Of a stretch of 64,000 nt of DNA, positions 23,903-35,677 are shown one piece after another; positions within the stretch are counted from its first letter, which is position 1, and every line of letters begins with the position of its first letter. Below the pieces are notes generated by a model. That model worked only from the letters and a program-made list of their open reading frames with translations, made no database searches and was not told where the DNA came from. Origin of the DNA: Glebionis coronaria (taxonomy: Eukaryota > Streptophyta > Magnoliopsida > Asterales > Asteraceae); the NCBI GenBank assembly GCA_025667525.1, contig JANFOE010000579.1:310001-374000 (forward strand), in the 5' to 3' direction. The position numbers and the translations under genes were made by a program.

Positions 23903-24085
23903 CTCAAAGAAAATTATGCTTCTTTTCGACCTAATTTCAATATTAAACTATGCACAACAATAACCGTTTAATTAATTAAAAAATAAATAAGTAGGCAATG
24001 TAAATTTTGTCCTTTGAAATCGGAAGTCGATAAAAAGCGAGAGATTTAAGCTTTTATAAAAAAACAATAGACTTTTAAATTTTAG
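23903..24085. promoter_or_regulatory. upstream region of F-box copy 1
   Basis: AT-rich sequence 5' of the start codon. It is similar to the segment upstream of copy 2 (TTTCGACCTAATTTCAATATT at 23925 and 28428), so the duplication includes promoter sequence. No clear TATA position can be assigned. Confidence 0.4.
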
Positions 24086-24288
24086 GATAAACTGCAAATT
24101 TTGTCCCTCGACTATATTAAAAATGCGAAAAGAACCCTTAAGACGAAAGGTTATGCAAAAACACCCATGAACTTTGTATTCTCATGCGAAAAAGCCATTA
24201 AGACGTTAAATCCCACCTTTCGAACGTTATCACAAACCATGCACGTGAGGGCAACTTTGTCATTTCACATCCTCCCCTTAACAACTAA

Positions 24289-24923
24289 GAGGGCTGGGAA
24301 CCATGGCGCCGTGGGGTGCCAAACCCACGGCGCGGTGCGCGTGATGACTCCCCTAAGCCACAAAACCCACGGCGTGTAGCCCCGGCGCGACTCAACTCAC
24401 GGGGCGTGAGTGATTTATTAAAAAAAAATTGAAATTTTTTTAAATACAACGGCTAGTAGCCGTTTTTTTTGAAAAAAAGTTTTTTTTTGTTTTAAATGCC
24501 TAACGGCTAGTTTCTTAAAAAAAAATTTAAAATTAAATGCCAAGCGGCTAGTTTTTAAAAAAATATATATATTTTTTTTCAATTTTAATCTCTATATATA
24601 CTACATTTCCTATATCATTTTTTACACACACACAAATCATTCTCTCCTTTATCATTCTCTCATTCACAAACACAATATTTATAATATTTATTTATATTTA
24701 TGAAATGAATAAAAATGAATTAATTTTTCTATTTTTTTAGGATTGTAATATTTATTTTTATTTATGAAATGAATTAATTTAATTTGAAAATGTGAGAAAT
24801 AAAAAAAAAAAGTGGGACCCACAAAGGGGAGTCACTTAGAGTGATGACTTCCCTGATTTTTCCAAGTGAGTGGGTTTCGCTGACGTGACACCCCAAAACA
24901 CCCTGTGATGACTCCCAGCCCTC
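24289..24923. mobile_element. Harbinger-type MITE
   Basis: 635 bp, terminal repeats GAGGGCTGGGA / TCCCAGCCCTC, target duplication TAA on both sides (24286-24288, 24924-24926). The interior has CAACGGCTAGT and AACGGCTAGTTTTT blocks plus a CTATATATACTACATTTCC stretch, much like the Harbinger element at 53515-55356. It is probably a deletion derivative of that family. GC-rich ends contain CACGGCG/CGCCGTGGG inverted motifs. Confidence 0.85.
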
Positions 24924-25174
24924 TAAACAACCGTGCCTTTACTTTGTGCAAATCTTGTCACAATAACTTCTTCCCCACTTTAATTTTCGGGAAACATCAC
25001 CGCCATCACCACCATCGCCACCAACCAACACCATCGTCCTCGCGCCACCGCATTCATTTTTACTTTTTCGAAAGATAATTGCATATTTTGGGTGGTTTTT
25101 ATGTTGTAAAGCAATATAAAGATGACAAAATAGATACTTCATTAAAGTTAGATAAAGTTCTACCATTGCAGCAA

Positions 25175-25890
25175 TCAACAAAATAAGTCGACATAGAGAA
25201 AACCAAAGTTACTTAGATTCAGCTGCAAAATCGACTGGAGCAACAGCCTTAACTGTGATTCTTTGTTTCTTCTCATTATTGTACTCTCTTTGTTACAGGT
25301 TTTGCATGCTCGATAAGACATGTTTTTCTCACCTCTGATCATACTCATGCAAGCTCGTGTGTTTAAGAACACCGGCGGCTGCCACAAAACAAATGTTCAG
25401 TATATCTAACCAATGAGAAATTTTATAGCATATTTTTACTAAGAAAATTATCAAATTTATTATCTGCTTATTTATGTCTGATATACCTTGTCTTCACCCA
25501 AAGACGGTTGATCGTTATATAGTCAAGTGTCACACGGTCAGTATACATGGGTCGACCACCATTTCTCATTGAGGGACTCAAGCTAGCACCCACGGTTTCT
25601 AAGGAGATTTCTTTGCCTTCAGTAACATACCATGATTTTAACTTTTGAGAATCTAGGGTATCAGGATTTATTTCGATGATATTTTTGCGCGCCCACAGTT
25701 GACAAATATATACTTGAAGGAATAACATCAAAACAGATTTAGTTAAAACCGACAGATTCAAATTCAGGTGTAATTACTTGAGATGTCTGATACACGTAGA
25801 GATTTGATCGCAGCTACAAGTCATGACTCATCAGTCATATCCATTAGCTTTTGACCCAGATGAGTAGCAAGAGTGTTCCACAAAGACACA
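25175..25890 (-). pseudogene. captured replication protein A 70-kDa subunit (RPA1) exons
   Basis: Minus strand, in order: a segment near 25890-25790 (VSLWNTLATHLGQKLMDM, then a stop); an exon at about 25705-25500 (INPDTLDSQKLKSWYVTEGK, SMRNGGRPMYTDRVTLDYIT); and a shorter piece near 25320 (YRACKTCNKE) that starts the zinc-binding C-terminal domain. Order and spacing fit RPA1 DNA-binding domains B-C with introns kept. The in-frame stop and missing parts make it a pseudogene fragment. RPA-like genes also occur in plant Helitrons, but no Helitron end is associated here. Confidence 0.65.
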
Positions 25891-26400
25891 CCTTGATACA
25901 GGTCATAATTTGTTTGTGAGTTTATAAAACATAATCCAAGAATATGGCACATCTTGAGACGAAATGCATACAAAGTTACAAACTTACTGTAACAATGTAT
26001 TTGTAATTATATTTAATCATTGAGTAATCAGAAGCAAATAAGTGTTTGCGGGTATATTGTTATTACTTGATAGTGGTGGTGGGTTTTGTGGGTGGCCGGT
26101 GGTGGCAAGGGTAAGGGTGGTGTTGTTTTTAGAAAATCAAAGGGGGAAGAAGTGGGTTTTAAGGGTTTTTTCGCACAAATTAAAAGGTTAGGTGATTTTG
26201 TCAAGAAGAAACAAGGAAATGATGAAAATTCCTCGCAATAGTGGCACGCGAGGGAAATAACGCTCAGAAAGTGAGAGTTAACGTCTCAAGGCCATTTTCG
26301 CATGAAAATACAGAGTTCTTGAGCATTTTTAAACGACCTTTCGTCTCAAAAAAATTTTGGGTATATTTTAGTATATTAAGCAAGTACTCTCAGTTTTACT

Positions 26401-26881
26401 ATTGTTGTCATTGCATATTTTCATTGTAGACCAGCTGTGACTCCTTTAAGTGATGGTTATTGGCTTTGTTAGCATTGCCCGTTGTCCGTTGAGTCGAATA
26501 AGCATTGACACTGTCCAATTTCGTTTGTGTGCATCCACTTACCAGCTACTGATGTAATTGCAGTGCATGGAACTGCCCAAATTTACAGAAATCGGCATAA
26601 ACCTTAAACCAATCACAAGTGTAAGACTTAAAGAAATAGGGAAAAACTTTAAACCAAATCAGAAACTTAAGAACTGGAAAAGAACATAGTTTAAAGAAAC
26701 TTTCTTTAGGGGAGGTATAAAATGGGATATTCAGGAATATCAGAAAACAAGAGTTGATAAACTAATTTTCCAACGCTAAATATGCCAGAAACCAAATTAT
26801 GTGTAAATATCTAACAAATCAAAGCAAAATAAAAGTGTAGCAGAATGAGAACAGGAGCTTAAACAAAATATTGCAAATGTT
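26401..26881. other. spacer downstream of F-box copy 2
   Basis: AT-rich, no gene recognised. Confidence 0.5.
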
Positions 26882-28369
26882 CTATTGAGGAAACCAAATT
26901 AGTTTGCACTCATTAAGGAATTCGCGAAGATCTCCTATGGAAGAACTTGTTAGAGGTTCCCATTTTTCATTATGAGGATTTTTTAATAAAATTTCCTTTA
27001 GGTCAGTCGTTTTTCCTTCCATCATCGTCCTTTGCATCTTCCTTATCACCTGGCAAGAGGACTGTATGTAACTCGGATGGCAAATCAAGAATAATGCATC
27101 AAAGAATCGTGATTGTTTCCACATGCGTTCATCTAAGCCTGTTTCAAGTGTAAATCGGACGTTCCCAACCGGATATTTGACCCTTCTTCTGATATTCTCA
27201 ACATCAATGTTCTTCAAAGGCACTACTGAATCAAGGTTATCACTTCTTATTTTGATGTCAAACTTGCTTGATGAATTGAGTGCTTCCCTCATCTTGACAA
27301 AGTACGACGAATTGTCCACATTTTCCCAATTATTGAAAGTAAGCTTCACTTGATCTGGAGTAGTGGATCGGGAAAGGATCCTAGGTATATAACCACTATA
27401 GCCGAAAGAAAGTAATCTTGGAGCATCAACTTATACATTGATCACCGAGCATCGTCCAAATAGGTCTAGGTTCAACCACTTGAGCGAAGTGCTAGTTATA
27501 ACTATCTGTTCCTCTCTCCAAAAGTTGATTCTAAGGCTCAGACTCTCAAGCACAGAAAACTTTGATTCGACTTTTTTAAAAAACAAACTGTCTCTAATTA
27601 CACCCTCTATACATAATCGTGTCGTACGTGCTAACGAATCTATTTGAAATGGTATAGGCTTCGTCCAGTTAGTAAGCTCCAGGTCGCGGTAACGAAAAGA
27701 GCAAAGTCTTGGTACATTATTGATCTCCCAAAGATCCTTCGTTTCCATGGATACAATTTCCAATTCGCTAAGATGAAGAAGGTTATTAACCTTAAGCTTC
27801 TTGAAGCCTTTACAGCAATAAAGTTTAATCTTCTCAAGTAAGGTGCACGTAGACAGCAAGTTATGAAACATGTCTGGAGTTATAATGACGTAAGACAAGT
27901 ACAGCACTGATTATATGTAGGTTTTGGCTAGAGAAAATCTCATTTGGCAATGTAAGAAGAGTGCCATCATTTGGGTCTCCAATAACAAGTGAAAGCTCTT
28001 TGAGACAACTTCTGGAAACTGCAAGTCTTATCCAGTTTATGACGTCCAGTCGGCGCGACCCCATGAACTAGTGACCAGCCGGAGATGAAAAGACTCGATA
28101 GGCATGTTGTCTCTGTGGTACCTTCGCAAAGTGTCATGAATGCACGTGTCGAACTTTGTTGCCATTTCGTCGGTTGTAAACCATTTATGGGGATCGGGAT
28201 CAATTATTCTAAGAGTAGGGATGGTATACCAAGCGTGTAGCCAAGACTTTGACACCATACACGTCTTTGCGGCTTTTTTAAAAGGCAACAACGATTGAAT
28301 ACGATGAATCAATTCCACAGGAAGAACATCTTCGTTAGTTCTAACTTTTTCCGACATCTCAAAGATACC
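26882..28369 (-). pseudogene. F-box/LRR/FBD gene copy 2
   Basis: Minus strand. Start MSEKVRTNEDVLPVELIHRI at about 28357; F-box to SKSWLHAW. A frame change near 28050 moves from FHLRLVTSSWG to the LDVINWIRLAVSRSCLKELSL frame. After LPNEIFSSQNLH about 80 bp present in copy 1 are missing, with another frame change into LYLSYVIITPDMFHNLL. LRRs follow (LLHLSELEIVSME, SVLESLSLRINFW, TSLKWLNLDLF), then a break near 27430-27350. The FBD domain runs 27349-26882 (NVRFTLE, DALFLICHPSYI, LREFLNECKLIWF). It is the best guide to the ancestral gene, but with three disruptions it is itself a pseudogene. Confidence 0.85.
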
Positions 28370-28507
28370 TAAGATTGTTGTATCATAAAAGAAAAAGTAA
28401 GCATGCAATGTAAGGCAATTCTGCTTTGTTTCGACCTAATTTCAATATTGTACCATGCACAATAGTATACGAATGCAATGTAAAAGAATTATCTTAATGA
28501 CCTTGAA

Positions 28508-28604
28508 ATCCAATGTTGTCTCGGTGGTACGAATGAGCTTATTGTACTCTATCACTTTTTCAGGATAAAGATCAATAATTAAACGCAACAACGATTGAAT
28601 TCGA
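28508..28604 (-). pseudogene. relic of a third F-box gene copy
   Basis: Minus-strand fragments RIQSLLR and EYNKLIRTT match copy 1 (HRIQMFLP and KYNKLIRTTLQRYHRDN) with the sequence between them mostly lost. The plus strand has TTGTCTCGGTGGTACGAATG. Confidence 0.6.
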
Positions 28605-29427
28605 TCAAAAAGAAAAGTAAGGATGAAATTTTTTCTACCCCAAAAACTAATACAAATTATCCTTTTTAAATGGTATAGAAATATTTTATAAACTTGTATA
28701 GATTTGTGCTATATTCTTTATATTTTTGTAATTGTTTTTACATAATTAATAAACACATAATCTCCAAATGCATTTACTTTGATGGTATTAGTTGCTCAAA
28801 ATCATGAAATTTCGGACTTCAGTCAAAGAATTATCTTTCTTATATTTATCAAAATTCTTGACATACTTGAATCCATCTATAATCCTTAAACCTTTTCACT
28901 ATAAAAAATAAAAGAAACTTCATGACACGTTAAATTCATAACCTAAATACACTTGATATGTATCGAGCACAATTTGTTTCTCAAATCTCAAAGAAGTCAC
29001 CTTAAAAAGGAATTGTGTAGAAAAGTATTAAAAATCACAAACTCATACTATCACCCTCCTAATTATTATTATTAAATGCTTTAAGCTGTCACTTTAAATT
29101 TAAAATTTAGATCTTGATTAGTGCAATTATGAAAGAAAAAAAATACATATTACAACTTAAACCAAACTATATGTCTCTCTGGTCCTTTTAGTTTAGCACT
29201 AACCATTGTGTCACAACAAGTCTCTGTAGTTTATAAACACACACAAAAATAGTACAAAGTACTTAGCAACCATTACATTGAGGTTAAACCTGTTTCACCA
29301 GTGGTTTTTAAGTGACTTTCGGATTAACCAACATGGGCTTATTATTCTCAATATTCCCCCTTAAGCCTATTATGTAAAGATCATGCATGTCAAGATCATC
29401 ACAAAACTTATTGTTCAACAACACTTA
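28605..29427. other. AT-rich sequence, no gene seen
   Basis: No coding signal or repeat boundary identified. Confidence 0.5.
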
Positions 29428-30018
29428 GGTGCCGTTTGGTTTAGGAATATTCAAGGATATTGGGGGATATTCAAAATTTTTACATTTTAATATCCCCAAA
29501 TATTGTCTTTGGTATAACCAAAGAAGGAATTTAAAATTCCTTGAATTCCCAAAATGAGGGATATTAAAATTCCTCCAAAAAGTGAGGAATTTTAATTTAC
29601 TTGAAAATTATTTTTCATAAACTTTTTTTCTTGTCGTTATTATTTCGGTTTTTATGTTTAAATAAAAAATTATAAAATTTTAAAAATTTATATAATATTT
29701 ATAAATTCTTATAATATTTATATATATATTTTTATAAATTTTAAATAAAATTATTATATATTTTTTATAAAATTTATATAATTTTTTTTAAAATTTATAT
29801 AAAATGTGAAAATACGAATTTTAATTTTTTAAATAGAAAATATATATAAAAAAATATTTATTCATTAATTGGTTCAACCTAAAATCAAGATTTCAAAAAA
29901 TTATAAATTAACCAAACAGGCTTAGGCATTTTAAATTCTAGAATTTTAAATTCTGAGAAATTTTAATATATTAGAATTTAGAAGTCCAAAATTTTAATAT
30001 CTTAAACCAAACGGCCCC
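29428..30018. mobile_element. Tourist/Harbinger-type MITE
   Basis: 591 bp with terminal repeats GGTGCCGTTTGGTTTAGGA / TTAAACCAAACGGCCCC and target duplication TTA on both sides (29425-29427, 30019-30021). The interior is very AT-rich with subterminal inverted AATATCC/GGGATATT and TTAAAATTCC motifs. Confidence 0.85.
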
Positions 30019-30021
30019 TTA

Positions 30022-31170
30022 ATCATTTTGTAACGATATGTAACATTGTCAAGAGATTTAACCTTTATAGTTTTAACCACACCTGAAGCCACTTTTACCT
30101 TTAAGAAAAATAACCCAATCTTAATATGCTTAGTCCTTTCATGCAATACAGGGTTAGTAGTAATTTAAATTACTAAAATGTTATCACATTCAATAAGTAC
30201 TGGGGGAGATGATTTAACATTAACTTCATACAAAACCATTAATATCACATAACTTCACAAGTAACACTAGCAAAAGATTTGCATAACACATATTGATTTT
30301 TACTTTTCTACGGAATCAAAGTTTTCCACACTGTAATCAGTTCAGACCTTCTACTAGCTTTGCATTCGCGTAGTCTGAGTCAACAATACACCTGGTTCAA
30401 GATTAACACTTTTATTAAAGTATATACCTTTGCTCGAAGCATTTTTTGAGTATCTTAAGACCCTAAATGCAAGTATAAATTAAGACTCAACTGGAGCATG
30501 CATATGTTTACTACGAACATGAACTGCATAACCAATGTCAGGTATATGTTAAGTAGATCAGTTTAACAACAAGTTTTTTGATAGTTGTTAACACCAGTTA
30601 AGAACTTATCAACTACCACTCTACTACCTTTAGTAGTTTTAACAACACTGCCTCCTTAGACTCTTTTTTTGTTTACCTTTTTAATATAATATTGTGAGCC
30701 GACTAGTCCCAGGGCGGCTACCTTTTTTTATAGCCCGGTTTCAGCGTTGGTGAACCTTTGTTTCCACCCCCAAATGTACACATCTAATGAGGTTTGAACC
30801 CTTAACCTCTTATTTGAAGTCAAGGACCATACAACTTGGCCGTTTAGTGATGATTATCTCTTAGACTCTATAGAGTCTCACACGGTTTGCAAGCAAGCAT
30901 ATCAAACTCAGATAAAAGCTCAAGACAAAATTTTGTTTATGTTAAAAACAAAGAACCACTAAAACTTCAATACCCAATAAGTACTTTAACTACTCAAGTT
31001 CTTTATCATAAATTTGGAACTTAGAAATATTTTAACTCTTGTCACGATGAATATGTTTAGCGGGCCTTATAAAAAGTTTGGGTTGCGGCATCATATCACT
31101 TTGCTATCACTTCTCTAACCTCTATTCTTACACATCATTGTTGCTCATTAGATCACAATAATTGTACCGT
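30022..31170. other. non-coding sequence with a SINE/repeat-like patch
   Basis: About 30695-30850 (GGGCGGCTACC, TTTGAACCCTTAACCTC, TTGGCCGTTTAGTGATG) looks like a dispersed plant repeat, but no ends could be set. The rest shows nothing. Confidence 0.35.
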
Positions 31171-31463
31171 TAGGGATGGAGCTAGTAGGGGGTTGGCAGG
31201 TGCTCCACCCCCCACCCCCCGGCCTAACACATCTACTATGTAGTTGATATTTCGGTCATGTTTCCTTAAGTTTTTTATTTGGCCCCTGCTAATAGATGGT
31301 ATCATTTAACAACGTTGTTGTTGAAGAACATAACAAGAACACAAAAGCTACACAAAGTGCAAGAAATTGTAACTACATAACACAATGCACATAACAGTAT
31401 GTGTACTCTTGTAAAAATAAGTACGCGCTAGCCCCCTCTAACGTTAAATCCTGGCTCCGTCTA
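31171..31463. mobile_element. hAT-like MITE remnant
   Basis: 293 bp. The ends TAGGGATGGAGCTAG and CCTGGCTCCGTCTA are imperfect inverted repeats close to the GGGGCGGAGCCAGG class. Interior GGGGGTTGGC near the left end and GCTAGCCCCC near the right end also pair. The target duplication is not clear. Confidence 0.5.
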
Positions 31464-32202
31464 TACATATCGTTAGTTGCAGCAATTATGCATTGTTCTT
31501 CTATAGCTTGAGTAATGAGTCAAGAATGATCAAAGGTATAGAGAAGCTATCATCCACTCACACAATGTTTTCAATGTTGTAGTAAATTAGTATATTATAC
31601 GCTATATCTCATTTTATGGAAAGGTTATATCGATGGATTTGGGTTACGTGACGTGCAAAAGTATTGAGCTATGTTGTAAAAGATATAAACCATGCATGTA
31701 AACACGATTTTTCATATGAAAAGTTTTTAATACCAATAGCTAAACTTAAACCACTTATTTACAAAAAGATTAAGCGACGTGCATCCATATGATTTCAAAT
31801 TTACCTATTTTTTAGAAACTTTTACCAATTCAATAGCACATCTACCCTTTTTGTACGTAATAAATGTTTGGTTTGCTTAAGAAAGCTCGATAGCAATGGC
31901 GTAATGGGGTGGAGCTGGAGCTTGGGTTGAGTATATTTATAAGCTCAAAGAGCGAACTTATATTTTTATAAAGTTTTTTAGCATATTATTTGGAACTAAA
32001 GATTATTCATGTAAATTTGAATAAATATACATAAAATTAAATTCAGATATATTTATATTTTTAATGTAATAATTTATTATAATTTTATAAGTATTTAAAC
32101 AATTTGACTACTCCGTCAACCTTTGTTTACAAACTTGACTATAAAAATTTATAACTTAAAACCTGAATAGTAGACGAAACTTATTTTAAAAACAGTAATT
32201 AA

Positions 32203-32794
32203 GGGTGGCAATAAATGGATCGTGTTTGAGTTGAGTAAGTATTAAATAGGTTGACACGTGAAATTGTTTAAAAACAGTAATTAAGGGTGGCAATAATAAT
32301 CGGTTAAAATAACATATTATACGCTATGCGGTGCTCGAACTCGGGGTGCTCGTTGAAATATTACGAGTAGGCGTCCGTTGAATTATTTGCCGTTTCCAAA
32401 AAAAAAGAATATATAATCATCTAAAAATAAAATATATAACCTTAATTTTATTTTGTATTTGGGTTAAATGTATTTTATATATAGTTAACTGAAATGAATT
32501 TATAACTCATATATCATTAAAAATGTTTCGTTTGTATGTTATGTTTATCATTTTTACATCTTTATATCATTTTTCACATAATGCAGTTTAATCGACGATC
32601 AATTAATTTTTTTAACCGCTTGACCTATTTACTTAAACATCTTAAATGGGTTACACGTGTTATACAAGTCTGGGTTAAGGTTGATCAGTTTCGTAACACG
32701 ATTATTAAATGAAACATGTTTAAGTAAAAATTATAATAACATGTTAACCCACAAAACCGAACAAGTCAACACGAAAACAACTCGATTGCCACCC
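32203..32794. mobile_element. MITE with GGGTGGCAAT ends
   Basis: 592 bp, terminal repeats GGGTGGCAAT / ATTGCCACCC, target duplication TAA on both sides. The left end is partly duplicated inside (AAAACAGTAATTAAGGGTGGCAAT recurs near 32268-32292, given here in broken form: AAAACAGTAATT then AAGGGTGGCAAT). Confidence 0.7.
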
Positions 32795-33035
32795 TAACCG
32801 TAACATATAATACCAAAAGGTCACAATACATGCTTTTGACCAATGGATTTTAGATTTTGCACACTAGAAAAATAACTCTAGTTTGTCTTTTTGCGTTCGG
32901 AATACTCATAATTATACGTTCTCGTAATATTCGTTTTTACATATTTAAATCAACTAACGTTTTGAGATTGAATGTTATTAGCAGAAAAAGCACGCAAATT
33001 ATCAAATACTACAAAAGAACACGCATTAGTAATTT

Positions 33036-33068
33036 ACTAGGATGATACCCGCAAAATGCAGCACGGGT
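33036..33068 (-). mobile_element. Helitron 3' terminus
   Basis: Minus strand: hairpin ACCCG/CGGGT then TATCATC and CTAG-T. The element extends to higher coordinates; 5' end not found. Confidence 0.5.
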
Positions 33069-34616
33069 ATTCGATTACTATTTTATGACAATCAAATTAA
33101 TGTAAAAATAAACAATTGAAATTAAAATAAATAAAATCATTAAAAATGAAAAAACAAACAAACAAATTATAAATATATTATAAATGTTGAATTACAGACA
33201 ACAAAATTTTAAAAATATAATGAAATACGTTCTAAAAAAACTAAATCAATTAAAAGTAATCTCAATTTAAAAATAAAGTTGTTTTTTCAATAAGTTGCTA
33301 CGAGAGAACTGAATAGTTAAGATTACACATTTGGTTTGGAATAAAAAATATAATGGTTAAGATTTGATATGCTTGAGCTAAATTTTTTGTTTAGTTAGTT
33401 TTGAGTTATGATGTATATATATACACCTTTTATATACTAGTACGTATAATACTACTGAGGAAACAACTGATTTTCATCTAACTAGTTTTGATTTGTTAAG
33501 ATCGAAGGTAACGAGGGTCGACCGTTCGGTCGATCCCCTCCATTTTGCAATATAAGACGATCTCCCCCGTTACTAAGCAAAAAGTGAATACATTACATGT
33601 AGACTTTTTAATTGCTCAGTCGCCTAACAGACCGAGTAAATAAAACGTGTGTTTTTTTTATTAATTTATGTGAAATTATTTTTATTATACGTGCGATCTT
33701 CTTGTTACGAAAATTTGATCTTAATGTAATTAAAAAAAATTGACATTAAAGTGACAATTACATGTGCGGTCAGCACTACTTTCGGCTTAATCAACCCTCT
33801 TGGTTTGCATTTTACGGACCAAATGGTCTTGTATGGTAACTTGGTGCGAGCATATGCAATACATAGCTTTTGCAAAAGCTTTTTATTGTGTTAAAAAGTC
33901 ATTTGAAAACTTTTATGCATTGCAAACTTGAACTTTTTCGAAGACTTTTCAAAATGACTTTATGTATCAAAAGCGTTTGAAGCATTGGTTTTATAATTAA
34001 TGCCTTAGTGTGATAGCCTTACTTTGGTGTTTTTTTTTGTCTAAAAGCTTTTGTAGAAATTTTTGGCATTGGAGAACAATAGTTTGGTGCCATTAATGTT
34101 TTAATGAAAAATATGATGTGGCAAAAACTAAAAAATTTTGCATTACATATGCCCTAAGAGCATGAGCAATGGGAAAAATCATTCAAAGACTTTTTAATAT
34201 TGTGTCAAGTTTTTTGATTTTTTACCATTACAACTAAAGCTTTTTGATAAAGCTTTTAACAAAGACTTAGTAGTCTTTGATACAAGTGATAGCCTTTTAA
34301 TACTTTGGTAATATGACATTAAATACATCAAGTCTTTAAGACTTGATGCATTGTAGATGCTATAAGTAGTCCCCAAAATTATAGTACGTCCTTGTCCATT
34401 GGCCTAAAATTACTTTATAGATGTACTTGCATGTTAGGTATAAAAATTAAAGATTAAAGAGGACAAATATTTTATCTGTCTCAATAATTATAGATAAAGA
34501 TGTACTTGCATGTTACTTCTTTGCTCACATAAAAGATATTTTATTTGTCTTAAAATTATTGTTTTTAACAAAAAAAAACTTTTAATATAAATATATTTAG
34601 ATTTAAGTTCATTTGC
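33069..34616. other. AT-rich non-coding sequence
   Basis: Probably Helitron body at the left. A small hairpin GGTCGACCG-TT-CGGTCGATC lies near 33517-33535. No gene recognised. Confidence 0.4.
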
Positions 34617-35310
34617 ATACCAAACTTTATTTTGGATACCAAGGGATTAATCTCCATCCTTCATCTCAATCTTAATCCAATGGATAAGATTAAACTAAAA
34701 ACTTATTTTCCACCTTTTTTTTCAAACATTAATATCTTTTAAACCGTTAATCGTTATGCAAAAAAAAATATACCGTTACGACGGGCATTTAATTATCTTT
34801 CTACAGATATGCTATATGATATACTTTCGACAAAAAAAAAAATTTCGTTTTTTTCACGTTTTTTTTTCATTGTCGAAAATTATCATATATGATACTAAAT
34901 ATCATATGTGATAATAACACTAGTATCATACATGATATAACTTATCATATATGATATAAACCAATATCATATATGATTCAATAATAATTTGTAACCTAAG
35001 ACTGATATCATATATGATAAAACACTATTATCATATATGATATTTTACACAAATTTTAAAAAACGAAAAAAAGACGAAATTTTTTTTTCTTCAAAAGTAT
35101 ATCATAATGTATATCTGTAGAAAGCTTATTAAATGCTCGTCGCGATGGTATATTTTTTTTTGTTTAACGCTTAACGGTTTAAAAGATATTTAAATTATAA
35201 GAATAAGTGAAATAATAAAATACTTTTAATCTTATCCATTAGATGAGATGTAGATGGATGGTAGGGATGAGTCCCTTAGTATCCAAGATTAATATGGTAT
35301 CCAAAATAAC
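34617..35310. mobile_element. large fold-back MITE with palindrome array at its centre
   Basis: The two halves are near reverse complements: left ATTTTGGATACC, AAGGGATTAATC, CTTAATCCAATGGATAAG, AACCGTTAATCG and TTTCTACAGATATG mirror right AGCGCTTAACGGTT-like, CTTATCCATTAGATGAGATG and GGTATCCAAAAT. The loop (about 34870-35050) holds seven copies of the palindrome ATCATATATGAT or close variants. No ORF. Target duplication not resolved. Confidence 0.75.
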
Positions 35311-35646
35311 TTTACTCATATATTTATTATAATGTTTTATTTTTATTTTTATAGAATGACACTTTTAATCATATCTAACTAATTAACTCTTCTTTATATT
35401 TTGTAAGAATAATCTTAAATAAAGGTAATCTAGTAAATTGATTAAACTATTCTATATATTTTTGTAGTGGACAACTAAATGACGACGTCTCAAAAATAAA
35501 ACATGAACAATAAACATAAGATGGAAGGAGTATAAAAAAATACCGTTCATTTATGTTTGTCCTCCAGTTTACAGTGCAATGCCAATTTTTATTTGTTTCT
35601 TTTTCGTAATTTTTGTCAGTTTAATATTTTTGACTTATTATACATT

Positions 35647-35677
35647 ACTAGGATTAATGCCCGCGCTCCGCCGCGGG
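35647..35677 (-). mobile_element. Helitron 3' terminus
   Basis: Minus strand: hairpin CCCGCG/CGCGGG (35660-35665 with 35672-35677), then CATTAATC and CTAG-T. The best Helitron end in this part of the window; element extends right. Confidence 0.6.

Larger units (their letters stand above)
24086..26400. mobile_element. long-inverted-repeat (Pack-MULE-like) element with captured RPA70 exons
   Basis: Inverted arms: 24091-24265 (AAGACGAAAGGT, GTATTCTCATGCGAAAAAG, GACGTTAA, GAGGGC) match the reverse complement of 26238-26400. Further in, CCACCACCATCGCC-type sequence near 25000 mirrors GGTGGTGGCAAGGG near 26090. Between the arms are RPA70 exon fragments and a nested Harbinger MITE. The exact ends and target duplication are not resolved, so the MULE assignment is inference. 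Confidence 0.6.

Noticed and set aside
30695..30850. tRNA-derived SINE with box A/B
   Set aside because: TTTGAACCC resembles a B box only loosely; no A box, tail or target duplication could be set.
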